Below, piece after piece: positions 28,689 to 36,864 of a stretch of DNA of 64,000 nucleotides; within the stretch, counting starts at the first letter, position 1, and the number at the start of each line of letters is the position of its first letter. The stretch comes from Viridibacterium sp047600765 (GTDB lineage: Bacteria; Pseudomonadota; Gammaproteobacteria; Burkholderiales; Rhodocyclaceae), in assembly GCA_047600765.1 (NCBI GenBank), contig JASGKF010000001.1, positions 1,550,001-1,614,000 on the forward strand. The letters run 5' to 3'. The notes beneath the pieces are model-generated. The model was not told the origin of the DNA and searched no databases. It worked only from the letters and a program-made list of their open reading frames with translations. Both the position numbers and the translations under genes were made by a program.

Positions 28689-29471
28689 ATGCTGAAGAAC
28701 CGCAATGCACTTGTCACAGGCTCGACCAGCGGTATCGGTCTGGGCATCGCCGAAGCGCTCGCTGCACAAGGCGCCAACCTGCTCATCAATGGCTTCGGCG
28801 ACGCAGGCGAGATCGAAGCCTTGCGCGTCGCTCTCGCTGCGCGGCATGGCGTGAAGGTGGTCTATTCCTCTGCCGACATGCGCAAGCCCGACGAGATCGC
28901 GGCGATGGTGGCACTGGCCGACGATGAGCTCGGCGGTGTGGATGTGCTGGTCAACAACGCCGGCATCCAGCATGTGTCTCCCGTCGAAGACTTTCCGGTC
29001 GAGAAGTGGAACGACATCATTGCGATCAACCTGACCTCGGCCTTCCACACCACGCGCCTGGTCGTGCCGCAACTCAAGCAGAAGGGTTGGGGGCGCATTA
29101 TCAACCTCGCTTCGGCGCACGCGCTGGTGGCCTCGCCTTTCAAGAGCGCTTACGTCGCCGCCAAGCATGGCATCGCGGGCTTCACCAAGACCATCGCGCT
29201 GGAGCTCGCCGAGGCGGGCACGACGGTCAACGCGATCTGTCCCGGTTACGTGCAGACACCGCTGGTGGAAAAGCAGATTCCGGACACCATGAAGGCACGC
29301 AACATGACGCGTGAACAGGTCATCCGCGATGTGCTGCTGCACGCCCAGCCCACCAAGCGCTTCGTGACGACCGAAGAGATCGGTGCGCTGGCCGTATTCC
29401 TGTGCAGCCCCGGCGGTGCTTCCATGACCGGGGCGATCCTGCAGATGGACGGGGGCTGGACGGCGCAGTAA
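28689..29471 (+). CDS. bdhA: D-3-hydroxybutyrate dehydrogenase
   Basis: NAD-dependent short-chain dehydrogenase of 260 aa that oxidises D-3-hydroxybutyrate to acetoacetate, usually in the use of polyhydroxybutyrate. TGSTSGIGLGIAEALA binds NAD; catalytic residues are Asn in VNNAGIQHV, Ser in NLASAHALVASP and the YVAAK pair. The C-terminal helix region FVTTEEIGALAVFL and GAILQMDGGWTAQ fit this subfamily closely. ACGGAGG lies 8 bases ahead of the start. Confidence 0.93.
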   Translation: MLKNRNALVTGSTSGIGLGIAEALAAQGANLLINGFGDAGEIEALRVALAARHGVKVVYSSADMRKPDEIAAMVALADDELGGVDVLVNNAGIQHVSPVEDFPVEKWNDIIAINLTSAFHTTRLVVPQLKQKGWGRIINLASAHALVASPFKSAYVAAKHGIAGFTKTIALELAEAGTTVNAICPGYVQTPLVEKQIPDTMKARNMTREQVIRDVLLHAQPTKRFVTTEEIGALAVFLCSPGGASMTGAILQMDGGWTAQ

Positions 29472-29478
29472 GCCGCGC

Positions 29479-30033
29479 TCAGGTCGCCTGTGCCTGCTGC
29501 ATGCATTCCGTGAAGCGCTGCTTGCTTTCGGTCTGCAGCAAACCGGAGACCGCCTGCCCCAGCGGCGCATCGGCATCCATCTTGCGCCCCGCCTCGGTCG
29601 CCGCGAAACGCGCCATGGCCGCGTCGAGCGCGTCGTTACGCACCGGCACATCGACCGGCACGCTGAGTCCGCGCCGCAGGTATCCCTCGGTCAACGCCCA
29701 GCGCACGCGTGCCCGCCCGGCTTCGCTGCGGAAGAAAGCTGCCATCTCCGTCAGTTCGGCTCGCGACAGATGTGTGGCGTACAGCGACACCACCTCTTCG
29801 AACACCTTGTGCGTGTCATAGCCCATCAGGCAGCGATTGAGCGATTCCGGATCACGCACGCCACGCGGCGTGGCCGGCGGATAGTGCACGGCCAGCTGCA
29901 GGGATTCGTCGAAGCGCATGAGTTGCAGGACCTCGCGCGCCGCGGCGCGCGAGGATTCGCCGGGCGAACAGGCCGCGAGCAGCAGCACAAGCAACAACAG
30001 GGCACGACCGGGCAAGGACAACACTTGGGGCAT
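29479..30033 (-). CDS. DUF2059-like lipoprotein
   Basis: Predicted lipoprotein of 184 aa: hydrophobic signal then lipobox LAAC. The rest is helical, with FFRSEAGRARV, a turn seen in DUF2059 proteins (periplasmic, function unknown). The start at 30033 has AGGAG upstream; the open frame extends further to 30126. It is convergent with bdhA, 7 bases apart. Confidence 0.65.
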   Translation of the reverse strand: MPQVLSLPGRALLLLVLLLAACSPGESSRAAAREVLQLMRFDESLQLAVHYPPATPRGVRDPESLNRCLMGYDTHKVFEEVVSLYATHLSRAELTEMAAFFRSEAGRARVRWALTEGYLRRGLSVPVDVPVRNDALDAAMARFAATEAGRKMDADAPLGQAVSGLLQTESKQRFTECMQQAQAT

Positions 30034-30176
30034 GGCGGGTTCTCCTGAACAGTACAGAACCATTCTGGTACGCCCGGACACCCGTTGTTTGATCGAAAAA
30101 CGCCACCAGCACTCAGCGCGGCACATCCGGGTAAAATCCGCAGGCCAGCCCCCAAACTCAGGACAGAAACAGCACC

Positions 30177-30449
30177 ATGGCCCGCACCGTTCAATGCATC
30201 AAACTCGGCACCGAAGCCGAGGGTCTCGACTTCCCCCCCGTACCCGGCGAGCTGGGCAAGAAGATCTTTGAAAACGTCTCGAAAGAGGCCTGGGCCGGCT
30301 GGATCAAGCACCAGACCATGCTGATCAACGAAAACCGCCTCAACATGATGGACCCCAAGGCGCGCAAGTACTTGATGGAACAGATGGATCGCCACTTTTT
30401 CGGCGCTGGCGCCGACGCTGCCCAAGGCTACGTGCCGCCCAGTAACTGA
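30177..30449 (+). CDS. yggX: Fe(2+)-trafficking / oxidative damage protection protein YggX
   Basis: Small cytoplasmic protein of 90 aa, the usual family length. MARTVQCIKLG with the conserved cysteine 7, then EGLDFPPVPGELG, WAGWIKHQTMLINE and MDRHFFG are family hallmarks. It protects Fe-S enzymes from oxidation. A -10-like TAAAAT lies at 30132-30137. Confidence 0.96.
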   Translation: MARTVQCIKLGTEAEGLDFPPVPGELGKKIFENVSKEAWAGWIKHQTMLINENRLNMMDPKARKYLMEQMDRHFFGAGADAAQGYVPPSN

Positions 30450-30463
30450 GTCGTCAGACCGGG

Positions 30464-30498
30464 TTAGAATTGCCCCCAGGCCGTCCGCGTGACGGCCT
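30464..30498 (+). promoter_or_regulatory. Candidate purC promoter box with leader hairpin
   Basis: TAGAAT (30464-30469) resembles a -10 box. A hairpin follows at once: AGGCCGTC (30478-30485), loop CGCGT, GACGGCCT (30491-30498), then a T-rich tail. It may either end the yggX transcript or form the 5' end of the purC mRNA; the two readings cannot be told apart here. Confidence 0.4.
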
Positions 30499-30520
30499 CT
30501 TCATTTTTCCGGAGTCCTCC

Positions 30521-31411
30521 ATGAGCAAGCCCCTGTTCGAATCCACCATCACCAGCCTGCAACTGCTCGGGCGCGGCAAGGTGCGCGACATCTACGCGAT
30601 CGACGAGGAAAAGCTGCTCATCGTCACCTCCGACCGCCTCTCGGCCTTCGACGTGATCCTGCCCAACCCCATCCCGCGCAAGGGTGAGGTGCTGACGCAG
30701 ACCGCCCTGTTCTGGTTCGACAAGCTGGCCCATGTGCTGCCCAACCGGCTCACCGGCATCGCCCCTGAAGACGTGGTGTCGGCCAGCGAGCGCGACCAGG
30801 TTGCCGGCCGTGCGCTGGTGGTCAAGCGCCTCAAGCCCCTGCCCGTCGAAGCCGTCGTGCGCGGCTACATCATCGGCGGCGGCTGGAAGGACTACCTCGC
30901 CACCGGCAAGGTCTGCGGCCACACCCTGCCCGCTGGCCTCAAGCAGGCCGCCAAGCTCGAACAACCGCTGTTCACGCCCTCCACCAAGGCCGAGATGGGC
31001 ACCCACGACGAGAACATCGACTTTGCCCAGTGCGCCGCCCTGCTCGGCGAAGCCCGCGCGAAGGAAGTCAGCGACACCGCCATCCGCCTGTACAGCGAGG
31101 CGCGCGACTACGCCGCCACGCGCGGCATCATCATCGCCGACACCAAGTTCGAATTCGGCCTCGATGCCGCCGGCACCCTGCACATCATCGACGAAGCCCT
31201 GACGCCCGACTCCTCGCGCTTCTGGCCCGCCGACAGCTACGCCGAAGGCATCTCGCCGCCTTCGTACGACAAGCAGTACGTGCGCGACTACCTCGAAACG
31301 CTGGACTGGAACAAGACCGCACCGGGCCCCACCCTGCCCGAAGAGGTCGTCGCCCGCACCAGCGCCAAGTACGTCGAAGCCTATGAGCGCCTGACCGGCA
31401 AGGCTCTCTGA
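30521..31411 (+). CDS. purC: Phosphoribosylaminoimidazole-succinocarboxamide synthase
   Basis: SAICAR synthetase of 296 aa in purine synthesis, joining aspartate to CAIR with ATP. It shows LLGRGKVRDIYAIDEEKL, the SDRLSAFDVILPNPIP motif, VVRGYIIGGGWKDY, and DTKFEFGLD near the C-terminus. CCGGAG precedes the start. purE and purK do not follow, as they do in many relatives. Confidence 0.97.
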   Translation: MSKPLFESTITSLQLLGRGKVRDIYAIDEEKLLIVTSDRLSAFDVILPNPIPRKGEVLTQTALFWFDKLAHVLPNRLTGIAPEDVVSASERDQVAGRALVVKRLKPLPVEAVVRGYIIGGGWKDYLATGKVCGHTLPAGLKQAAKLEQPLFTPSTKAEMGTHDENIDFAQCAALLGEARAKEVSDTAIRLYSEARDYAATRGIIIADTKFEFGLDAAGTLHIIDEALTPDSSRFWPADSYAEGISPPSYDKQYVRDYLETLDWNKTAPGPTLPEEVVARTSAKYVEAYERLTGKAL

Positions 31412-31459
31412 CCCCTCGCCCCCTCAAGTCCGCCCGCTCCCTGCCGAAAGTTTCTGATG

Positions 31460-31479
31460 GGCAGCCGTTTCCGGCTGCC
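31460..31479 (+). terminator. Hairpin after purC
   Basis: GGCAGCCG (31460-31467), loop TTTC, CGGCTGCC (31472-31479). The stem is strong but only a short AT stretch follows, so termination is likely but weakly supported. Confidence 0.5.
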
Positions 31480-31520
31480 ATATCATTGAAAAACGAAGCA
31501 GACAAAAACCGGAGCAGAGT

Positions 31521-32624
31521 GTGGACAGCCCGTGGATCCTCGAATCCGTCACCGCGAACGGTACGCGTGCCGAGTTGGCTGTCTCGCATTGGCCCTACCG
31601 TGTCGGGCGTGATGCCGACAACGATCTGACGGTCGCCTCGCCCAGCCTCAGCCGCCACCACGCTACGCTGACACGCGATATCAGTGGCCAGCTGCGCCTC
31701 ACCGACCTCAACAGCACCAACGGCAGCTTCGTCAATCGCACACGCGTCGAAGGCTCCTGCCTGCTCAAGGATGGCGACATCGTGCATTTCGGCACCGCCG
31801 AATTCCGCCTGCGCCACCGCACTGCCCAGGTCGCCGCACGGCAGGTGGCCTCCGAGCAGCGCACCATGCTGATCCCAATGGACACCACGCTGTCCGAGCA
31901 CTTCATCCCCAACGAAACCGAATTCCTGCAGCTGCTCGACGGGCACGGCATGTCCGGCGCAGCGCAGCCCATCGTGATGGCCGATGGCTACGAGATCTTT
32001 GCCTACGAGCTGCTGGGCCGCGCCAACCACCCCTTGCTGCCGGCCTCGCCACTGCGTCTGTTCGAGCTGGCCGGCGCCCTGGGGCGCGAAACCGAGCTCA
32101 GCGCGGCGTTCCGCAAGTTCGGCATCGCGCGCGCTTCGGCGCGCCTGCCCGGCCTGCCGCTATTCGCCAACACGCATCCCAAGGAGACCTTCAGCAAGGC
32201 CTTCTTCGACTCGCTGATCAAGCTGCGCCGCGAACTGCCCGACCTCGACCTGATCATCGAGATCCACGAAACCGCCGTGACCGTACCCGAACATCTACGC
32301 GAACTGACGGCGCGCCTGCTCGATATCGGCGTGCGCTTCGCCTACGACGACTTCGGCGCCGGACAGGCCCGCCTCATCGAGCTCAGCGAAGCCCCCGCCC
32401 ACTTCGTCAAGTTCGACATGGGTCTGGTCCACGACATCGACCTGGCCAGCGACCGCAAGCGCCGCGTCGTCGGTGATCTCGTCAAGCTGGTTCTGGACCT
32501 CGGTTCCGCGCCGCTCGCCGAAGGCATCGAGCGCGAAGAAGAAGCCGCCACCTGCCGCGACATGGGCTTCCAGCTCATCCAGGGATACCACACGGGCAAG
32601 CCCGTCGCCATCGACAAGCTGTAG
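31521..32624 (+). CDS. FHA domain-EAL domain fusion protein
   Basis: Soluble protein of 367 aa with a GTG start. An FHA phosphothreonine-binding domain comes first (about 20-100: YRVGRDADNDL, SLSRHHATL, LTDLNSTNGSFVN), then an EAL c-di-GMP phosphodiesterase-type domain (about 130-367). Metal and substrate residues appear to be kept: Glu in YELLGR (ELL in place of EAL), Asn in FANTHP, Glu in LIIEIHET, YDDFGAG, Lys in VKFD, Glu in EGIER and QLIQGYHTGKP. It may be an active phosphodiesterase targeted by a phosphorylated partner, or a c-di-GMP reader; sequence alone cannot decide. Confidence 0.85.
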   Translation: MDSPWILESVTANGTRAELAVSHWPYRVGRDADNDLTVASPSLSRHHATLTRDISGQLRLTDLNSTNGSFVNRTRVEGSCLLKDGDIVHFGTAEFRLRHRTAQVAARQVASEQRTMLIPMDTTLSEHFIPNETEFLQLLDGHGMSGAAQPIVMADGYEIFAYELLGRANHPLLPASPLRLFELAGALGRETELSAAFRKFGIARASARLPGLPLFANTHPKETFSKAFFDSLIKLRRELPDLDLIIEIHETAVTVPEHLRELTARLLDIGVRFAYDDFGAGQARLIELSEAPAHFVKFDMGLVHDIDLASDRKRRVVGDLVKLVLDLGSAPLAEGIEREEEAATCRDMGFQLIQGYHTGKPVAIDKL

Positions 32625-32656
32625 GCGTAAGCTCTGCGGGCCAACGCCTCCGGAGC

Positions 32657-33145
32657 TTGATCATGACTTACCGCCTGCGCTGCCTGCTCGGCAGCCTCTT
32701 CCTCTGCCTCGCCAGCACCGCCTGGGCCGTGGGCAGCAATGAACCGCCCGCCAACTCGACCGACGTGTCGAAATCCGAATTCACCGCCGGGCGTGCCGCC
32801 ATCGAGCGCAAGGACTGGGCGAATGCAATCAGCATCTTCAACGGCATCGTGACGCGCGAACCGCGCAACGCCGACGCCTGGAACTGGCTGGGCTACAGCT
32901 ACCGCCGCAATCGCAAGCTGGACGATGCTTTCAAGGCCTACGGCGCTGCGCTGAAGATCAACCCGGCGCACCTCGGCGCGCACGAATACGTCGGCGAGGC
33001 CTGGCTGATGGCCGGCAAACCCGACAAGGCGCGCGAACACCTCGAAGCGCTGGCCTCGCTATGCAAGGCGCGCTGCGAGGAACATGCGACGCTCAAGAAG
33101 TCGATTGCCGACTGGCAGGCGGGGCGGCAGAGCCGGTATTACTAA
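32657..33145 (+). CDS. Exported TPR-repeat protein
   Basis: Protein of 162 aa (160 if the methionine at 32663, close to GGAG, is used). Signal peptide ends AWA-VGS. Two to three tetratricopeptide-like repeats follow (GRAAIERKDWANAISIFNGI, then WNWLGYSYRRNRKLDDAFKA and HEYVGEAWLMAGKPDKAREH). Probable periplasmic scaffold; partner unknown. Confidence 0.8.
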   Translation: MIMTYRLRCLLGSLFLCLASTAWAVGSNEPPANSTDVSKSEFTAGRAAIERKDWANAISIFNGIVTREPRNADAWNWLGYSYRRNRKLDDAFKAYGAALKINPAHLGAHEYVGEAWLMAGKPDKAREHLEALASLCKARCEEHATLKKSIADWQAGRQSRYY

Positions 33146-33162
33146 AACATCGGTGCGTGGGC

Positions 33163-33238
33163 GTAGGTTGGGCTGACGCAGGAAGCCCAACATTCCCGAC
33201 CTCACGCGTTGGGCTTCGCCTTGCTCAGCCCAACCTAC
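33163..33238. repeat. Nested palindromic intergenic element
   Basis: Outer arms GTAGGTTGGGCTGA (33163-33176) and TCAGCCCAACCTAC (33225-33238) are exact; inner arms GAAGCCCAAC (33182-33191) and GTTGGGCTTC (33208-33217) are exact too. The inner arms partly repeat the outer word in reverse. Such AGGTTGGGCT palindromes are common between genes in Beta- and Gammaproteobacteria (general knowledge). It lies between convergent genes and could also form a transcript end. Confidence 0.7.
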
Positions 33239-33278
33239 CCACTGTCTTCGTACCCTTTGCGGCTCTGGGAGAAGTTTC

Positions 33279-34142
33279 TCAGGCCGTCAGCATCGCCAGC
33301 GCCTGCGCGCGCTGCACGCGGGCTTCGTCGAGCAGGCGGTTGACCACGGCTCGGTCGACGTTCTTGAATGCTTCCTGACGCATCACGATCTGCTGCTCCA
33401 GCGACAGGATGCTGAAGGGGTTAGGCGTGCCGGCGGCGCTGTTGGCGAGGTAGATCACGTCGGAGAGGCGGCTGGGTGGCCACTCGCCGCTGGGGTTGTC
33501 CTGCTGGTCGAGGGCCTGCACGATCACTTCGGGCGTGCCGAAGGCCGCCAGCACCTGCTGACCGACGCGTTGCTGCCAGTGCAGGATGAACTCGGACATC
33601 TCGTTCTGCTCTTCCAGCAGCTCGGGGTAGGCATGCACGCGCGACAGCAGGTAGAACTGGCCGATGTCATGCACCATGCCGGCGAGCAGGGCGGTGTCGG
33701 GCGACACATCGTCGAGCTGCAGTGCAATCGCGTACGACAGGGCGGCGACGTCCAGCGTATGTCGCCAGAGCTGCTCGGCCAGCCGCCAGACCGGTGCGAA
33801 CTCGGTGGCTGTCGCCATCTGGTCGCCGATGACCGCCAGCGCCATCACACGGGCATTGCTCATGCCGATGCGCATCAGGGCGCGGTGCACATCGGTCACC
33901 TGGTGGCCGTCGGGGTTGTAGAAGGCCGAATTGGCCATACGTAGCATCTTGACCGACAGCACCGGCTCCAGCCCTATCGTGCGGGCGACGGTGGCGATGC
34001 TGGCATCGTCTTCGTCCAGCGCGCGGCGGATCTTCACGGCTGCCTGCATGCTGGTCGGGAAGACCAGCTCGCCGCTGGCCAGTTCGCGCTCCAGGTCCGC
34101 CGAGAACTGTGCGCGGCGATCACTTGTCGTAGTCGTTTCCAT
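33279..34142 (-). CDS. HDOD domain signalling protein
   Basis: Cytoplasmic protein of 287 aa. The HDOD domain (about 20-215) begins GELVFPTSMQAAVKIRRAL and includes VLRMANSAFYNP-like helices (SVKMLRMANSAFYN) and LLAGMVHDIGQFYL. HDOD proteins are HD-like but usually without full catalytic metal sites and act in motility, stress or c-di-GMP signalling. The open frame extends to 34493 across the start of the divergent gene; the methionine at 34142 is the family-like start. Confidence 0.87.
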   Translation of the reverse strand: METTTTSDRRAQFSADLERELASGELVFPTSMQAAVKIRRALDEDDASIATVARTIGLEPVLSVKMLRMANSAFYNPDGHQVTDVHRALMRIGMSNARVMALAVIGDQMATATEFAPVWRLAEQLWRHTLDVAALSYAIALQLDDVSPDTALLAGMVHDIGQFYLLSRVHAYPELLEEQNEMSEFILHWQQRVGQQVLAAFGTPEVIVQALDQQDNPSGEWPPSRLSDVIYLANSAAGTPNPFSILSLEQQIVMRQEAFKNVDRAVVNRLLDEARVQRAQALAMLTA

Positions 34143-34251
34143 GTCGGGACTCCCTTGCGAGGCTATGGCTTCAATTGGTTGTTTTCGGCAAGCGGCCCGT
34201 GTAACTTCAGTCGACACCCTCACCAGACGACGTACGGAAGCAAAAACCCCG

Positions 34252-36327
34252 ATGAGCACCTCCAATCCCCTGCTGCAAACCCAAGGCCTGCCGCTGTTTG
34301 ACACGGTTTCCCCGGAACATGTCGCCCCCGCCGTCCAGCAGCTGCTGGCGGAAAACCGGGCCTTGGTGGCGAGGCTGGAAAGCGGCACGGAGACGCCGGA
34401 CTGGGACGGCTTCGTCGCCCCGCTGGTGGATGCCGGCGAGCGCTTTTCGCGGGCCTGGGGGGTCGTGGGCCACCTGCACAGCGTGATGGACACGCCCGAG
34501 TGGCGCGAGGCCTACAACGCCCAGCTGCCCGAGGTGTCGCGCTACTACGCCGAGCTGGGCCAGAACCTCAAGCTGTTTTCGCGCTACAAGGCGCTGCGCG
34601 ACAGCGCCGCCTACGCCAGCCTGAGCCCCGTGCGCCGCCGCATCATCGACAACGAGGTGCGCGACTTCCGCCTCTCCGGCGCCGAGCTGGCTGACGAACA
34701 GAAGCCGCGCTTCCAGGCGATTGCCGAAGAGCAGGCCAGCCTGGCCGCGAAGTTCTCGGAAAACGTGCTCGATGCCACCAACGATTTCAGCTGGCTGGTG
34801 ACGGATGCTGCGCAGGTGGCGGGCATCCCCGACGACGCGCTGGCCGCCGCGCGCGCCGCGGCCGACAAGGCCGGCGAGCAGGGCTGGCTGTTCACGCTGC
34901 ACATGCCGTCCTACCTGCCGGCTCTGCAATACGCCGACGACCGCAGCCTGCGCGAGACGCTTTATCGCGCCTATGCCACGCGCGCTTCGGAATTCGCCCC
35001 GGATGGCGCCAGCCCGACGACGCATGCCGAATGGGACAACGCCCCCAACATCGACCGCATCCTCGCCCTGCGCAACGAAGCCGCGCAGATGCTGGGCTAC
35101 CGCAACTACGCCGAAGTCTCGGTGGTGCCCAAGATGGCCGAGTCGCCCGATCAGGTGCTGGACTTCCTGCGCGACCTCGGCCGCCGTGCCAAACCCTTTG
35201 CCGAGCGCGACATGCGCGAGCTGCGCGACTTTGCGCTGACACTGGGCCTCGCCGACCTGCAGCCCTGGGACATCGCCTGGGTGTCCGAGAAGCTGCGTCA
35301 GGACCGCTACGCTTTCTCCGAGCACGAGGTGAAGCAGTACTTCCCCGAGCCCTTCGTTCTGCGCGGTTTGTTCGGCGTGATCGAGAATCTCTATGGCGTG
35401 AGCATCCAGCCTGACGAGGCGCCCCAGTGGCACGAAGACGTGCGCTTCTTCCGCATCGAACGCAACGGCACGCTGATCGGCCAGTTCTACCTCGACCTCT
35501 ATGCCCGTGACACCAAGCGCGGTGGCGCCTGGATGGACAGCGCTGTCACGCGCCGCCGCATCAGCAACGGCCTGCAGACGCCGGTCGCCTACCTCGTCTG
35601 CAATTTCCCTGGTCCCATCGATGGCAAGGCGCCCACCTTCAGCCACGACGATGTCATCACCCTGTTCCATGAGGCTGGCCACGGCCTGCACCACCTGCTC
35701 ACCCAGGTCGAGGAGTACCCGGTGTCGGGTATCGCTGGCGTGGAGTGGGATGCGGTCGAACTGCCCAGCCAGTTCATGGAGAACTTCTGCTGGGAATGGG
35801 ACGTACTGCAAGGCATGACCTCGCAAGCGGAAAGCGGCGAGAAGCTGCCACGCGCGCTGTACGACAAGATGATCGCCGCGAAGAACTTCCAGAGCGGCAT
35901 GCAGACCGTGCGCCAGCTGGAGTTCGCCCTGTTCGACATGCGCCTGCACCACGACTACCAGCCCGGTGGCGACAAGCGCATGCTCGACGTGCTGGCCGAA
36001 GTGCGCGCCGAAGTCTCGGTCATCATCCCGCCCGCCTGGCATCGCTTCCCCAACAGCTTCAGCCACATCTTCGCCGGTGGCTACAGTGCTGGCTACTACA
36101 GCTACAAGTGGGCTGAAGTGCTGTCGGCCGACGCCTTCGCGGCCTTCGAAGAAGCGGCGCAAGCCAGCCGCGGCAGCGTGGTCGACCGCGCCACCGGCGA
36201 ACGCTTTGCGAAAGAAGTGCTGGGCGTAGGTGGCTCGCGCAGCGCGCTGGAATCCTTCACGGCCTTCCGCGGCCGCGCCCCGCAGGTCGACGCCCTGCTG
36301 CGCCACAGCGGCATGGTCGAGGCCTGA
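34252..36327 (+). CDS. prlC: Oligopeptidase A (M3 metallopeptidase)
   Basis: Zinc peptidase of 691 aa that degrades short peptides, including cleaved signal peptides, in the cytoplasm. The zinc motif HEAGHGLHH is present, with the third ligand in VEWDAVELPSQFMENFCWE, and the C-terminal GYYSYKWAEVLSADAF typical of the family. The start at 34252 (MSTSNPLL) is chosen by length; the frame stays open to 33931, antisense to the HDOD gene, by chance. Confidence 0.95.
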   Translation: MSTSNPLLQTQGLPLFDTVSPEHVAPAVQQLLAENRALVARLESGTETPDWDGFVAPLVDAGERFSRAWGVVGHLHSVMDTPEWREAYNAQLPEVSRYYAELGQNLKLFSRYKALRDSAAYASLSPVRRRIIDNEVRDFRLSGAELADEQKPRFQAIAEEQASLAAKFSENVLDATNDFSWLVTDAAQVAGIPDDALAAARAAADKAGEQGWLFTLHMPSYLPALQYADDRSLRETLYRAYATRASEFAPDGASPTTHAEWDNAPNIDRILALRNEAAQMLGYRNYAEVSVVPKMAESPDQVLDFLRDLGRRAKPFAERDMRELRDFALTLGLADLQPWDIAWVSEKLRQDRYAFSEHEVKQYFPEPFVLRGLFGVIENLYGVSIQPDEAPQWHEDVRFFRIERNGTLIGQFYLDLYARDTKRGGAWMDSAVTRRRISNGLQTPVAYLVCNFPGPIDGKAPTFSHDDVITLFHEAGHGLHHLLTQVEEYPVSGIAGVEWDAVELPSQFMENFCWEWDVLQGMTSQAESGEKLPRALYDKMIAAKNFQSGMQTVRQLEFALFDMRLHHDYQPGGDKRMLDVLAEVRAEVSVIIPPAWHRFPNSFSHIFAGGYSAGYYSYKWAEVLSADAFAAFEEAAQASRGSVVDRATGERFAKEVLGVGGSRSALESFTAFRGRAPQVDALLRHSGMVEA

Positions 36328-36402
36328 GCGCCCGTCGCCGGACCGCCTGCCTCGCTGGCAGGCGGTGCTACAGTGCAGACAGCTTGATCCTGGAGACTAC
36401 GG

Positions 36403-36864
36403 ATGAAAACACTGCTGGCCCTGCTGGGCTGCCTTCTGCTGACGCAAGCCGCGTTTGGCCAGGTCTATCGCTGGGTCGACAAGGACGGCAAGGTGCATTA
36501 CGGCGACCAGCCGCCGCCCGAGCTCAAGAGCGACAAGCCCAACCTGCCCAGCAATGCCGTCGGCCAGCAGGAAGGCAGCTACGAGGCCAACAAGGCCGCG
36601 CAGGCTGCACCCGTCACGCTCTACACCGCGCCTGATTGCAAGGACCTGTGCGACAAGGCGCGCGCCCTGCTCAAGAAGCGCAAGGTACCGTTCAGCGAGA
36701 AGTCCATCACCAGCAAGGAACAGCTGGCCCAGCTCGGCAAGCTGACAGGCAGCAAGGAACCGCAAGCGCCGTCCATCACCGTCGGCAACAAGGCCATCGA
36801 AGGCTTCTCCGAGGGCGGCTGGAACGGTGCCCTCGACACCGCGGGCTACCCCAAGGCCCCCTGA
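36403..36864 (+). CDS. DUF4124-glutaredoxin-like exported protein
   Basis: Protein of 153 aa. Signal peptide (cleavage near AFG-QVY), a DUF4124 segment (VYRWVDKDGKVHYGDQPPP, residues 21-39), then a glutaredoxin-like domain (about 67-150: VTLYTAPDCKDLCDKARALL, PSITVGNKAIEGF). The cysteines are C-x3-C (CKDLC) rather than the CxxC of true glutaredoxins, so classical disulfide exchange is uncertain. GGAG precedes the start. Periplasmic redox or thiol role inferred. Confidence 0.82.
   Translation: MKTLLALLGCLLLTQAAFGQVYRWVDKDGKVHYGDQPPPELKSDKPNLPSNAVGQQEGSYEANKAAQAAPVTLYTAPDCKDLCDKARALLKKRKVPFSEKSITSKEQLAQLGKLTGSKEPQAPSITVGNKAIEGFSEGGWNGALDTAGYPKAP

Noticed and set aside
33931..34251. N-terminal extension of the oligopeptidase frame
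   Set aside because: It runs antisense through the HDOD gene start, and the family-like start is at 34252.
36181..36480. GTCGAC words as restriction or regulatory sites of meaning
   Set aside because: Intact GTCGAC occurs many times in coding DNA of this window and is expected at this GC; only the GTCGAAC variants with frame breaks are notable.
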